Assembly (NCBI RefSeq): GCF_015477775.1 | Contig: NZ_JADLQO010000004.1 | Location: forward strand, 310,001 to 374,000 | From: Nocardia abscessus | GTDB lineage: Bacteria; Actinomycetota; Actinomycetes; Mycobacteriales; Mycobacteriaceae | DNA: 64,000 bases | Direction: 5' to 3' | Shown here: positions 24,471 through 35,626 of the stretch, in pieces | Numbering within the stretch: position 1 is the first letter of the stretch | Layout: the number at the start of each line of letters is the position of its first letter | The notes under the pieces: model-generated | What the model saw: the letters and a program-made list of their open reading frames with translations, nothing else | What the model was told of the DNA's origin: nothing | The model's database searches: none | Program-made: the position numbers and the translations under genes

Positions 24471-24962
24471 GTGTCCATCCTTCGGTTTCCGCTCATGATC
24501 GCGGCGCTGCTCATCGCCACCCTCGGCGCCGGCTGCTCCGACCACACCGGCAGCGACGTGCACGAGGGCGACAAGGAGGCCATCGCCACCATCCGCTCCG
24601 GTCTGCAGACGATGTTCACCTGGCATCCCGGCCCCGACCAGGGCCGAACCGACGCCTATCGCCGCGCTGCCCCGTGGCTCACCGCCGACCTGGCGGCCAA
24701 GTCGGGCAACAACACCGAACGGGGCCCCGGCGCGCAATGGGACCAGTGGGCCCGCGACCGCTCGACCGTGGAAGCGACCGTCCTGGTCATGGGCACCGAA
24801 CACGATCCCGACACCGCGGACCGCATCGACCGGCTCGTGCTGATCACCCAGGCGGTCAAGACACCCGAAGGAACGATCGTCGAAACCACCAACCTCGACG
24901 CCCGTGTCTTCGTCCAACGCACCCCCCAGGGATGGCGCATATCATCGATCGACTTCGTCTAG
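24471..24962 (+). CDS. Lipoprotein of unknown function, paralogue of the previous gene
   Basis: A 163-residue predicted lipoprotein with lipobox LGAGC near residue 22. It matches the upstream gene at IRSGLQTMFTWHPGPDQGRT, DAYRRAAPWLTADL, QWDQWARDRSTVEATV, DRIDRLVLITQAV and PQGWRISSIDF, so the two are tandem paralogues of one NTF2-like fold. GTG 24471 follows gaggag. Last gene of the operon; a strong hairpin starts 43 nt after its stop. Confidence 0.8.
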   Translation: MSILRFPLMIAALLIATLGAGCSDHTGSDVHEGDKEAIATIRSGLQTMFTWHPGPDQGRTDAYRRAAPWLTADLAAKSGNNTERGPGAQWDQWARDRSTVEATVLVMGTEHDPDTADRIDRLVLITQAVKTPEGTIVETTNLDARVFVQRTPQGWRISSIDFV

Positions 24963-25004
24963 CGACACCCAGAATTCGCGACGGCAGAGAGCGATACGGA
25001 AATG

Positions 25005-25038
25005 CGAAGGCGCCCAGGGGAAACCCTGGGCGCCTTCG
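25005..25038. terminator. Bidirectional hairpin terminator between the lipoprotein operon and secA
   Basis: CGAAGGCGCCCAGGG (25005-25019) and its exact complement (25024-25038) form a 15-bp stem with a GAAA loop. It lies between the convergent stops at 24962 (+) and 25051 (-) and can serve both. Confidence 0.85.
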
Positions 25039-25050
25039 GAGTTCAGCGGA

Positions 25051-27915
<2,865 letters not shown>

Positions 27916-28405
27916 GGGTCTCGTCAGTCCTCTGGTCGGTGTGTCAAAACGTGTCGTCGGCCCCCGGGCCGGTGCGGCCCCACGCGGTTGCGCGGAATCC
28001 GCTGCATGCTTCATGGTAATGGTCCGGCCGATGTGCAGCTGTGCTGGTTCGGCTGTGTTTGTTTTGCATGCTCGGTCTCGCTTCGCTCGAAACCTGGGGT
28101 TGAGGTCAGCAGGGGGCGTGAGGTGGTCGCCGCACGATCGGGTGGATGCCGATGCCTTCGTTCGGCGCGAGGCAAGCGGCGCGTTCGACACGGCGGGTGG
28201 CCCGGTGCTTCGACCGTGCATCCCGGTTCGCGCTGTGATCGAATCGGTTTACCGAACTCGAACGGACCAGCGTGCCACGGGACCACTCCGGGGCGCGGAA
28301 AAAGTGCACCGAATCCATCAGAAATGCCACAACGGCCGGGGTAACGGTTGATGCGGCAGCACAATGAGCGGGGGGACGGCATCGGGAAAAGGAGTACCGG
28401 GCAGC
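27916..28405. other. Divergent promoter gap between secA and the WS/DGAT gene
   Basis: About 490 bp with no convincing gene. On the - strand TTGACA (27948-27953) is a possible -35 element for secA, with AGAGGA about 12 nt before its GTG. On the + strand AAAAGGAG at 28387-28394 serves the acyltransferase. I find no riboswitch-like structure or repeat. Confidence 0.45.
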
Positions 28406-29827
28406 GTGATCACGAGACTGACGCCGCAGGACACGGCGTTCTACCGACTCGAGTCGAGCAGCAACCCGATCCACATCGGCTCTCTCGCGATCGTGCGGAA
28501 CACCGAATCCGGCGACAGCTCCGGACCGGCGATCCTGGACTACGACCGGCTGGTCGACCTGGTCGAGAGCAGGCTCCCGCTGGTGCCGAGGTACCGGCGC
28601 AAAGTGCGCGAGATCCCGCTGTCGCTCGGGCGACCGGTCTGGGTCGAGGACAGCCGTTTCGACATCACCTACCACATCCGGCGTTCGGCGCTCCCCGGTC
28701 CTGGCACCGATGAACAACTGCACGACCTGGTCGCCCGGCTCACCTCCCACCCCTTGGATCCGGCCCGGCCGCTGTGGGAGATGTACCTGATCGAGCGGCT
28801 GTCCGAAGGTCGCTGCGCGATCTTCACCAAGACCCATTCCGCGCTGGTGGACGGGGACACCGCACTCGAGATCGGCCACGTGATCCTCGACGCCGGGCCC
28901 GCGCCCCGCGTGCTGGCCGACGAGGACTGGATCGCGCCGCGCGAACCCGGTGAGGTCGAACTGCTGGTGGGCGCGCTGGCCCATCTCGCCGCACAGCCGG
29001 GCAAAGCCCTGGAAGTGGCCAGGGACGCGAGCGCGGGCGCGTTCGCGATGCTCGGGACAGCGGGCAGGGCGGTCGAGTCGGTGGTCGCCGCGGTGCGCAC
29101 CGCGGCGACCGGCGCGCCCGCCAGTCCCCTGAACACCCGCACCTCGCGGAACCGGCGCTTCGACGTGGTACGCACCGACCTGGCGGACTACCGCACCATC
29201 CGCAGCCGTTTCGACTGCTCGATCAACGACGCGATCCTCGCGGTGGTCACCGGCGCCCTGCGCAACTGGCTGTTGTCGCGCGGCGAAGCGCTCACCGAGT
29301 CGACCACGCTGCGGGCGGTGGTGCCGATGTCGGTGTATGTCGAGGGAGCCGACGGCGAGCAGGCCCCATCGGCGAGCGAGGTGTCGTCGTTCCTGCTCGA
29401 TCTGCCGGTCGGTGAGCCGAATCCGGTGATGCGGCTGTCGCACATCGCGCACGCCACCGAATTCAACGGACGTCAGCGGCGCGGCGTGCGCGCGCGTACC
29501 CTCGTGCATCTGGCCGGATTCGCTCCGGCCAGCCTGCACGCGATGAGTGTGCGCGCGGCGAGTACGTTCGCAGAACACACGTTCAATCTGGTGATCACCA
29601 ACGCGCCGGGTCCGCAGGCGCCGATGTACATCGGCGGCGCGCGGATGCTGGAGATGTACCCGGTGTCGCCACTGCTGCGCAATCAGGCGTCGAGTATCGG
29701 GATCACGTCCTACGACGGACGTGTCTTCTACGGTCTCAACGCCGACCGCGACGCGATGGCCGACATCGGCGTGCTCGCCACGGCGGTGCGCGATTCCATG
29801 GAGGAGATGCTCGGTGCCTGCGTCTGA
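28406..29827 (+). CDS. Wax ester synthase / diacylglycerol acyltransferase family protein (WS/DGAT, Tgs-like)
   Basis: A 473-residue acyltransferase of the family that makes triacylglycerol or wax esters from acyl-CoA at the membrane or lipid droplets. The start ITRLTPQDTAFYRLES, PLWEMYLIERL and the C-terminal NLVITNAPGPQAPMYIGGAR, MYPVSPL and LNADRDAMADI are family hallmarks. The catalytic HHxxxDG reads HSALVDG (about residues 144-150): the second His, normally the general base, is Ser. It may be inactive or have changed specificity. GTG 28406 is favoured (AAAAGGAG 11 nt upstream, start matches homologues); ATG 28364 is in frame but has no ribosome site. The next gene overlaps by 14 bp, as in Rv3231c-Rv3234c of M. 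tuberculosis. Confidence 0.92.
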   Translation: MITRLTPQDTAFYRLESSSNPIHIGSLAIVRNTESGDSSGPAILDYDRLVDLVESRLPLVPRYRRKVREIPLSLGRPVWVEDSRFDITYHIRRSALPGPGTDEQLHDLVARLTSHPLDPARPLWEMYLIERLSEGRCAIFTKTHSALVDGDTALEIGHVILDAGPAPRVLADEDWIAPREPGEVELLVGALAHLAAQPGKALEVARDASAGAFAMLGTAGRAVESVVAAVRTAATGAPASPLNTRTSRNRRFDVVRTDLADYRTIRSRFDCSINDAILAVVTGALRNWLLSRGEALTESTTLRAVVPMSVYVEGADGEQAPSASEVSSFLLDLPVGEPNPVMRLSHIAHATEFNGRQRRGVRARTLVHLAGFAPASLHAMSVRAASTFAEHTFNLVITNAPGPQAPMYIGGARMLEMYPVSPLLRNQASSIGITSYDGRVFYGLNADRDAMADIGVLATAVRDSMEEMLGACV

Positions 29828-30386
29828 TCAGAAGAAGCTGCGGGTCTACATCCCGGCTACGGTGCCGATGCTGCGCGAGCTGGTCGACAACCGGGAGCTG
29901 GCCCCCGTCGGCGGTACCGCGTTCGCGGTGACGCCCGCGCTGCGCGAGGCATACGCCTCCGGCGACGAGGAGGAGCTCGGCGAAGTCGCCATGAACGAGG
30001 CCGCTCGCGCCTCGCTGCGACTGCTCGCCGCCGAGCGCGAGGCGATCGGGTCGGCGGAGGACTCCGAAGACGACGCCGCGCCGGTCGCGGGCGGCAGTCC
30101 GGTCTACCGGCGCGCGGTGATCGCCGCCGACGTGACCGGCGCGAAATTGCGACCCGACCTGGACGACGCGGTGGTCCGGCTCGCGGGTCCGATCAGCTAT
30201 CAGCAGATCGCCTCGGTGCACGTCGACCTGGCCGACGCCGAACCACAGGTGGCCAAGGCCGTCGACGTGGTCGACGCCGCCGACCTCGGCGACACCGACG
30301 CCGAGTTCGTCCTCGGGGACGCCGAGGACCATCAACTTGCCTGGTACGCCGCCCAGGAGCTGCCGTTCCTGCTCGAACTGCTCTGA
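29814..30386 (+). CDS. DUF6912 family protein (Rv3231c-like)
   Basis: A 190-residue cytoplasmic protein, conserved in mycolata next to WS/DGAT genes. It starts PASDQKKLRVYIPATVPMLR, continues with TAFAVTPALREAYASGDEEE and MNEAARASLRLLA, and ends DHQLAWYAAQELPFLLELL. No catalytic motif is evident and its role is unknown. GTG 29814 is chosen because gaggag lies 8 nt upstream; it overlaps the acyltransferase end and so is probably translationally coupled. Confidence 0.85.
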   Translation: MPASDQKKLRVYIPATVPMLRELVDNRELAPVGGTAFAVTPALREAYASGDEEELGEVAMNEAARASLRLLAAEREAIGSAEDSEDDAAPVAGGSPVYRRAVIAADVTGAKLRPDLDDAVVRLAGPISYQQIASVHVDLADAEPQVAKAVDVVDAADLGDTDAEFVLGDAEDHQLAWYAAQELPFLLELL

Positions 30387-30421
30387 CTCGCGGCGCCGTT
30401 CGCGGGCTCACCCACCGCGGT

Positions 30422-30438
30422 AACCTACGATGCCGTAA
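30422..30438. promoter_or_regulatory. Operator-like box ahead of the ferredoxin-type reductase
   Basis: AACCTACGATGCCGTAA fits the AACYTACNNTNNNGTAA pattern also found twice before the second desaturase and once before the thiolase. The inner TACGAT may also be a -10 hexamer, so a bound repressor would block transcription. It lies 72 bp before the ATG of the reductase. Confidence 0.55.
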
Positions 30439-30510
30439 CCTTGCTGGCGTGGCCTCCGCTCGGGGAGACGGCGGCCTGCGCATCCGACGACAGGGAGACC
30501 AACGGCAGCG

Positions 30511-31668
30511 ATGGGTTCGAAAATTGGGAGCTTCTCCGTGCGAGGCGTCCGCGCGTGGCTGGAGGCGCCCGCCGCAGGCGTCGCCGAGCGCGGCGGCAAG
30601 CTGAACGTGCTGCGCGGCGCCGTGGCGCGGGTGACCACGCCGCTACTGCCCGACGACTACCTCCACCTGGCCAATCCGCTGTGGTCGGCCCGTGAGCTGC
30701 GCGGACGCATCGTGGAGGTGCGCAAGGAGACCGCCGACTCCGCGACGCTGGTGATCCAGCCGGGGTGGGGCTTCGACTTCAAATATCAGCCCGGCCAGTA
30801 CATCGGCATCGGCATCCTGGTCGACGGACGCTGGCACTGGCGTTCCTACTCGCTGACCTGCCCGCCGAATTGGTCCGCACCCGGCCACGGCGGAAAGCGG
30901 CTGATCTCCATCGCCGTGAAGGCCATGCCGGAAGGCTTCCTGTCCAGTCACCTGGTCAGCGGCGTGCCGGTCGGCACCGTCGTCCGGCTCGCCGCGCCGC
31001 AGGGCGGATTCGTGCTGCCGTACCCGCCGCCGGAGAAGGTGCTGTTCCTGACGGCGGGCAGCGGCATCACCCCGGTGATGTCGATGCTGCGCGCGCTGGA
31101 CCGCCGTGAGCTGTTCACCGACGTGGCGCACCTGCACTCGGCGCGGACCGCCGACGACGTGATGTTCGGCGCGGAGCTGAGCGCCCTGCACGAGCGCAAT
31201 CCGAGCTTCCTGACCCGCCTGCATCTCACCGCCGAGCAGGGCAAGTTCGCGCTCGCCGATCTGGACACCGCGTTCCCGGACTGGCGCGAACGGGACACCT
31301 GGGCGTGCGGGCCCGCCGGGATGCTCGACGAAATCGAGAACCACTGGCGCGAGGCGGGCCTGTCGGACCGGCTGCACGTGGAGCGCTTCGAGATCGAGCG
31401 CTCCGCGGTGGGCGCGGGCGGCACCGTCACCTTCGGCAAGACCGGACGCACCGTCGAGGCGGACGGCGCGACCAGCTTGCTCGAGGCCGGTGAGTCCGCG
31501 GGCGTGCAGATGCCGTTCGGCTGCCGGATGGGCATCTGCCAGACCTGCGTGGTCACCCTGAGTTCCGGCCACGCGCGCGACTTGCGCAACGGTGAGGAGC
31601 GCCGCGAAGGCGACAAGGTGCAGACCTGCATCTCGGTGGCGGCGGGCGACTGCACCCTGGACGTGTAG
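30511..31668 (+). CDS. Ferredoxin--NADP(+) reductase-like oxidoreductase with C-terminal 2Fe-2S domain (Rv3230c-like)
   Basis: A 385-residue electron-transfer protein. After a short N-terminal helix, HWRSYSLT is the FAD-binding motif, [15 protein letters not shown] the NAD(P)-binding loop and [16 protein letters not shown] the nucleotide-site CG motif; the C-terminal [11 protein letters not shown] plus a later QTC give the four Cys of a plant-type ferredoxin. In M. tuberculosis the homologous Rv3230c feeds electrons from NADPH to the stearoyl-CoA desaturase DesA3, encoded next to it, as here. Spacing to the following desaturase is 46 nt, so they form an operon. Confidence 0.92.
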   Translation: MGSKIGSFSVRGVRAWLEAPAAGVAERGGKLNVLRGAVARVTTPLLPDDYLHLANPLWSARELRGRIVEVRKETADSATLVIQPGWGFDFKYQPGQYIGIGILVDGRWHWRSYSLTCPPNWSAPGHGGKRLISIAVKAMPEGFLSSHLVSGVPVGTVVRLAAPQGGFVLPYPPPEKVLFLTAGSGITPVMSMLRALDRRELFTDVAHLHSARTADDVMFGAELSALHERNPSFLTRLHLTAEQGKFALADLDTAFPDWRERDTWACGPAGMLDEIENHWREAGLSDRLHVERFEIERSAVGAGGTVTFGKTGRTVEADGATSLLEAGESAGVQMPFGCRMGICQTCVVTLSSGHARDLRNGEERREGDKVQTCISVAAGDCTLDV

Positions 31669-31714
31669 TCCGGCAGGTACTCTCGACGGGGAATCGCGTA
31701 AGGAAAGGACCCCG

Positions 31715-33151
31715 GTGGCCATCACCGACATCAAGACGTTTGCCCACCTCACGGCGGCCGATATCGAGACACTGGGGCAGGAACTCGATTCCGTCCGGCG
31801 TTCGGTGGAGCTGTCGCGTGGAGAGCGCGACGCGAAGTACATCCGGCGCGCGATCGCGGCCCAACGCGGTCTCGAGGTGGCGGCCCGCGCCGTGCTGTTC
31901 GGCAGCCGCAACCGCTGGGCCTGGCTGACCGGCACCGCGCTGCTTTCGGTCGCCAAGATCATCGAGAACATGGAGCTCGGGCACAACGTCAGCCACGGGC
32001 AATGGGACTGGATGAACGACCCGGAGATCCATTCCACCTCGTGGGAATGGGATATGACGGGCCCCTCGGCGCAGTGGCGCCGCGCGCACAACTACTCCCA
32101 TCACACCTACACCAATGTGCTGGGCAAGGACGAGGATCTGGGCTTCGGCATCCTGCGGATGACCCGCGACGAGCCGTGGCGGCCGATCCACCTGGTGCAG
32201 CCGCTGGCGAACCTGCTGCTCGCCGCGACCTTCGAGTGGGGCATCGCGCTGCACGACTGGAGCATCGAGAAGGAGCTGTCGGACACCCCTGCCCGGCAGC
32301 TGATGTCGGAGCCGAATGTGGCGTTCGGACGCAAGATCCGTCGTCAGGTGGCCAAGGACTTCCTGTTCTATCCCGCGCTGACCGGACCGGCGTTCAAGCA
32401 GACGCTGAAGGCGAACGCGACGGCGAACCTGGTGCGCAATCTCTGGGCCTACGCGGTGATCTTCTGCGGCCATTTCCCCGACGGCGCGGAGAAGTTCACC
32501 ATCGAGCAGCTCGAGAACGAGACCAGCGGCGAGTGGTATCTGCGCCAGATGCTCGGCAGCGCGAACTTCAAGGCGGGGCCCGCCATGGCGTTCATGAGCG
32601 GCAACCTCTGCTATCAGATCGAGCACCACCTGTTCCCCGACCTGCCGAGCAACCGGTACCCGGAGATCGCGGTGCGAGTGCGCGAGCTGTGCGACAAATA
32701 CGACCTGCCCTACACCACCGGGTCGCTGGGCAAGCAGTATCTGCTCGCCTTCCGCACGATCCACAAGCTGGCGCTGCCGGACCGGTTCCTCAAGGCGACC
32801 GCCGACAACGCGCCCGAGACCTCGTCGGAACGCAAGTTCGCCGGGATCACGCTGCCGTCGCGGGGCACGGAGTCGACGCACTGGCTGCGCATCGATCCGG
32901 AGACCGGCAAGCGGCGCGGCCTGCGCTCGGCGCTGCACGAGGCGAAGATCGTGCTGCAGGAGAAGGCGCGGCAGGAGAAGGAGATGCTGCGCGAGGCCAA
33001 GGCGTCCCTGAAGGTGAAGGCCGAGCACGAGCGGCAGGTGCTGCGCGAGGCCAAGCACGCACTCCAGGAGCGGGCCCGCCATGAACAAGCGGCGCTGCGC
33101 GAAAAAGCCATGCGGGACAAGCGCTTTCGCATTCGACGAAGGGCGCGCTAA
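31715..33151 (+). CDS. Membrane fatty-acyl-CoA desaturase (DesA3-like) with C-terminal coiled coil
   Basis: A 478-residue desaturase that inserts a double bond in acyl-CoA using O2 and electrons from the upstream reductase. The di-iron His boxes are GHNVSHGQ (about residue 89), HNYSHHTYTN (about 125) and QIEHHLFPDLPSNRY (about 301). Hydrophobic segments lie between boxes 1 and 3. From about residue 395 the family homology stops and a highly charged coiled-coil tail of ~80 residues follows (LQEKARQEKEMLREAKASL, HERQVLREAKHALQ), with LREAK repeated. This tail is absent in the downstream paralogue. GTG 31715 has aaagga upstream. Confidence 0.93.
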   Translation: MAITDIKTFAHLTAADIETLGQELDSVRRSVELSRGERDAKYIRRAIAAQRGLEVAARAVLFGSRNRWAWLTGTALLSVAKIIENMELGHNVSHGQWDWMNDPEIHSTSWEWDMTGPSAQWRRAHNYSHHTYTNVLGKDEDLGFGILRMTRDEPWRPIHLVQPLANLLLAATFEWGIALHDWSIEKELSDTPARQLMSEPNVAFGRKIRRQVAKDFLFYPALTGPAFKQTLKANATANLVRNLWAYAVIFCGHFPDGAEKFTIEQLENETSGEWYLRQMLGSANFKAGPAMAFMSGNLCYQIEHHLFPDLPSNRYPEIAVRVRELCDKYDLPYTTGSLGKQYLLAFRTIHKLALPDRFLKATADNAPETSSERKFAGITLPSRGTESTHWLRIDPETGKRRGLRSALHEAKIVLQEKARQEKEMLREAKASLKVKAEHERQVLREAKHALQERARHEQAALREKAMRDKRFRIRRRAR

Positions 33152-33213
33152 CCTACCATCAGACAGCCGGGATCGCAATAGGGTATTTGACACATCCACA
33201 CGGCCGACTTCGC

Positions 33214-33245
33214 AACCTACGGTCTCGTAACTTACGATAAAGTAA
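33214..33245. promoter_or_regulatory. Two overlapping operator-like boxes at the second desaturase promoter
   Basis: AACCTACGGTCTCGTAA (33214-33230) and AACTTACGATAAAGTAA (33229-33245) overlap by two bases. The second contains TACGAT (33233-33238), a good -10 hexamer 12 nt before the start codon, so repression would be direct and the mRNA nearly leaderless. The same box occurs at 30422 and 36951. Confidence 0.65.
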
Positions 33246-33250
33246 CCCGT

Positions 33251-34507
33251 ATGGCGATCTCGGATGTCAAGGAATATGCGCACCTCACCGAGGCCGACGT
33301 GGAAGCACTCGGCGCGGAATTCGACGCGATCCGGCGAGAAATCGAAGCCTCGCGCGGCGAGCGCGACGCGAAGTACATCCGCAATGTCATCAGGTTGCAG
33401 CGAGTTCTCGAGATAACCGGCCGTGCGGTGCTGTTCGCCAGCCCGAAACGTCCCGCGTGGCTGGCCGGCGTGGCCCTGCTCGGCACCGCCAAGATCATCG
33501 AGAACATGGAGATCGGGCACAACGTCATGCACGGCCAGTGGGACTGGATGAACGATCCGGAGATCCACTCCAGCTCGTGGGAATGGGACAACACCGGCGC
33601 GGCCAAGCACTGGAAGCACACCCACAACTACCTGCACCACAAGTACACCAACGTGCTCGGCATGGACGACGACATCGGCTACGGCCTGCTGCGGGTGACG
33701 CGCGACCAGCGCTGGAAGCCGTTCAACCTGGGCAACCCGGTCTACAACCTGGTACTGCAGCTGTTCTTCGAGTACGGCGTGGCCATCCAGCACCTGGAAC
33801 TCGGCAAGCTGGTGGCGGGCCGGTACAAGCCCGGCTCCCCCGAGCGGGCCGAATTCGAGCGTAAGCGCAACGAGGCGCTCACCAAGATGGGCAAGCAGGT
33901 CCTGAAGGACTACGTGATCTTCCCTGCGCTCACCGGGCCCGCGTTCTCCTCCACGTTCACCGCCAATCTGGCCGCCAACGCGATCCGCAACGTCTGGTCC
34001 AACGCGGTGATCTTCTGCGGCCACTTCCCCGACGGCGCGGAGAAGTTCACCAAGGCCGATATCGACGGTGAGACGAAGGGCCAGTGGTACCTGCGCCAGA
34101 TGCTGGGCAGTGCCAACATCTCCGGCGGCCCGGTCGTGCACTTCATGACCGGCAACCTGAGCCACCAGATCGAGCACCACCTCTTCCCCGATCTGCCGAG
34201 CAACCGGTACGCCGACATCGCGGTGCGGGTGCGCGAGCTGGCCGACAAGTACGACCTGCCCTACACCACCGGCTCGCTGCCGGTGCAGTACTTCAAGGCG
34301 TGGCGCACGATCCTCAAGTTGTCGCTGCCGAACAAGTACCTGAAGGCCACCGCCGACGATGCCCCCGAGACGGCTTCGGAACGCAGGTTCGGCGGCACCA
34401 CCAAAGCCACCGTCGATCCGGTGACCGGTCGGCGCCGCGGCCTGCGCACCGCGCTGACCCAAGGCCGTCGCCGGCTCGCCAGGCGCACTGTTTCCGCAAC
34501 CCGCTGA
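33251..34507 (+). CDS. Membrane fatty-acyl-CoA desaturase (DesA3-like), second copy
   Basis: A 418-residue paralogue of the upstream desaturase. His boxes are GHNVMHGQ (about residue 89), HNYLHHKYTN (about 124) and QIEHHLFPDLPSNRY (about 306), all intact. It lacks the coiled-coil tail and ends shortly after a basic stretch (RRLARRTVSATR). It has its own promoter with two operator-like boxes; no Shine-Dalgarno sequence is present before ATG 33251, consistent with a leaderless or near-leaderless transcript. Electron supply is presumably shared with the reductase at 30511. Confidence 0.94.
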   Translation: MAISDVKEYAHLTEADVEALGAEFDAIRREIEASRGERDAKYIRNVIRLQRVLEITGRAVLFASPKRPAWLAGVALLGTAKIIENMEIGHNVMHGQWDWMNDPEIHSSSWEWDNTGAAKHWKHTHNYLHHKYTNVLGMDDDIGYGLLRVTRDQRWKPFNLGNPVYNLVLQLFFEYGVAIQHLELGKLVAGRYKPGSPERAEFERKRNEALTKMGKQVLKDYVIFPALTGPAFSSTFTANLAANAIRNVWSNAVIFCGHFPDGAEKFTKADIDGETKGQWYLRQMLGSANISGGPVVHFMTGNLSHQIEHHLFPDLPSNRYADIAVRVRELADKYDLPYTTGSLPVQYFKAWRTILKLSLPNKYLKATADDAPETASERRFGGTTKATVDPVTGRRRGLRTALTQGRRRLARRTVSATR

Positions 34508-34516
34508 ACTTCGCGT

Positions 34517-34560
34517 GGCGGGGGTCGGGGTTCGGGGCATCCGAGCCGACCACCCCCGCC
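34517..34560. terminator. Hairpin after the second desaturase
   Basis: GGCGGGGG plus TCGG (34517-34528) pair with CCGA plus CCCCCGCC (34546-34560), interrupted by a small bulge, 10 nt after the desaturase stop. No T run follows, so it is a weak-confidence terminator. Confidence 0.5.
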
Positions 34561-34598
34561 GTGTGCGGAGAGATCGCCGGGTTTGATTGACTCGGGCG

Positions 34599-35234
34599 GT
34601 GCATCCTGAGGTTCTGAGCGTCTACGAGGTGATCCGGCGGCGCCGTGACGTGCGCGCGGAGTTCACCGGCGAACCCGTGGACGACGCGACACTGTGGCGG
34701 CTGCTGGATGCCGCGCACCGGGCGCCCAGCGTGGGAAACTCGCAACCCTGGGACTTCGTGGTCGTTCGCGAACCGGCGACGCTGCGCAAGTTCGCCGACC
34801 ATGTGGCGCACAAGCGCGTGGAGTTCCGGGACGCGCTGCCACCCGAGCGCGCCGCGACCTTCGAGCCGATCAAGATCGAGGGCATTCTGGAGAGCGGCAC
34901 CGGCGTCGTGGTCTGCTACGACCACGCCCGTGGCGGACCCCAGGTACTCGGCCGGGCCACGGTGCCCGAAACGGGCATCTATTCCGCGGTGCTCGCCATC
35001 CAGAACCTGTGGCTGGCCGCTACCGCCGAAGGCATCGGCGTCGGTTGGGTGTCGTTCTACGACCCCGTATTCCTGGCCGACCTGATCGACCTCCCGGTGG
35101 GCGTCCGCACGGTCGCTTGGCTCTGTGTCGGGCCGGTGCGCGAATTCCAGCGCGTTCCCGATCTGGAGCGCTTCGGCTGGCGCGCCGGGAGACCGCTGAC
35201 GGAGGCGGTGCACCAGGAAACCTATCGCGGCTGA
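34599..35234 (+). CDS. bluB: 5,6-dimethylbenzimidazole synthase (BluB family, nitroreductase fold)
   Basis: A 211-residue flavin enzyme that cleaves reduced FMN with O2 to give 5,6-dimethylbenzimidazole, the lower ligand of vitamin B12. The pattern YEVIRRRRDVRAEFTGEPVD, RLLDAAHRAPSVGNSQPWDF, KIEGILESG, QNLWLAATAEGIGVGWVSFYD and the end ERFGWRAGRPL matches BluB rather than general nitroreductases. GTG 34599 is chosen; TTG 34587 is an in-frame alternative and neither has a strong ribosome site. No other cobalamin gene lies nearby. Confidence 0.85.
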   Translation: MHPEVLSVYEVIRRRRDVRAEFTGEPVDDATLWRLLDAAHRAPSVGNSQPWDFVVVREPATLRKFADHVAHKRVEFRDALPPERAATFEPIKIEGILESGTGVVVCYDHARGGPQVLGRATVPETGIYSAVLAIQNLWLAATAEGIGVGWVSFYDPVFLADLIDLPVGVRTVAWLCVGPVREFQRVPDLERFGWRAGRPLTEAVHQETYRG

Positions 35235-35380
35235 CCGTCCCGCACCGGTGCCGCATCGTTACCCAAATGTGTGGATCGTTCATGGTTCAATCGGATTCCG
35301 ACTGGGTACGACAAGGGCGAAACTGCTTCGCACGCAGTGCTGTTCACGATAGTGTTCGCCGGTTCCAGGAGGTTTGTGCA

Positions 35381-35551
35381 ATGGCCAATGTCGATGCTGT
35401 TCGGCTGTCGAGCGAGCTGGGCATCGATCTGGCACAGGCGATGTTGCGCCTGCGTCGGGAAGGCTTCCCCGGCGAGACCAAGCACCAGACCTGTCTGCGA
35501 ATCATCGCGGACGAGGGACGCAAGCGGCGGGGCACCACCGGCAAGCCCTGA
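35381..35551 (+). CDS. Small hypothetical protein (56 aa)
   Basis: A 56-residue protein with MANVDAVRLSSELGIDLAQA, MLRLRREGFPGETKHQTCLR and a basic end. The start has an excellent site (aggagg, 9 nt before ATG 35381) and the stop is followed by a strong hairpin, so it is a genuine monocistronic gene. The two amphipathic helices and basic tail might be a small nucleic-acid-binding protein; I do not recognise the family. Confidence 0.65.
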   Translation: MANVDAVRLSSELGIDLAQAMLRLRREGFPGETKHQTCLRIIADEGRKRRGTTGKP

Positions 35552-35576
35552 CACCACCTGCCGTAGACCGGTAGCG

Positions 35577-35615
35577 GGCCCGCCGACCGCGCAGGGTCTT
35601 CCCGGTCGGCGGGCC
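35577..35615. terminator. Hairpin between the small gene and the thiolase
   Basis: GGCCCGCCGACCG (35577-35589) and its exact complement (35603-35615) make a 13-bp stem with a 13-nt loop, between the convergent stops at 35551 (+) and 35627 (-). It can act in both directions. Confidence 0.8.
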
Positions 35616-35626
35616 GCGCGACTGCG

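Noticed and set aside
27916..28221. N-terminal extension of the SecA frame
   Set aside because: No homology to SecA and poor start context; family start matches GTG 27915.
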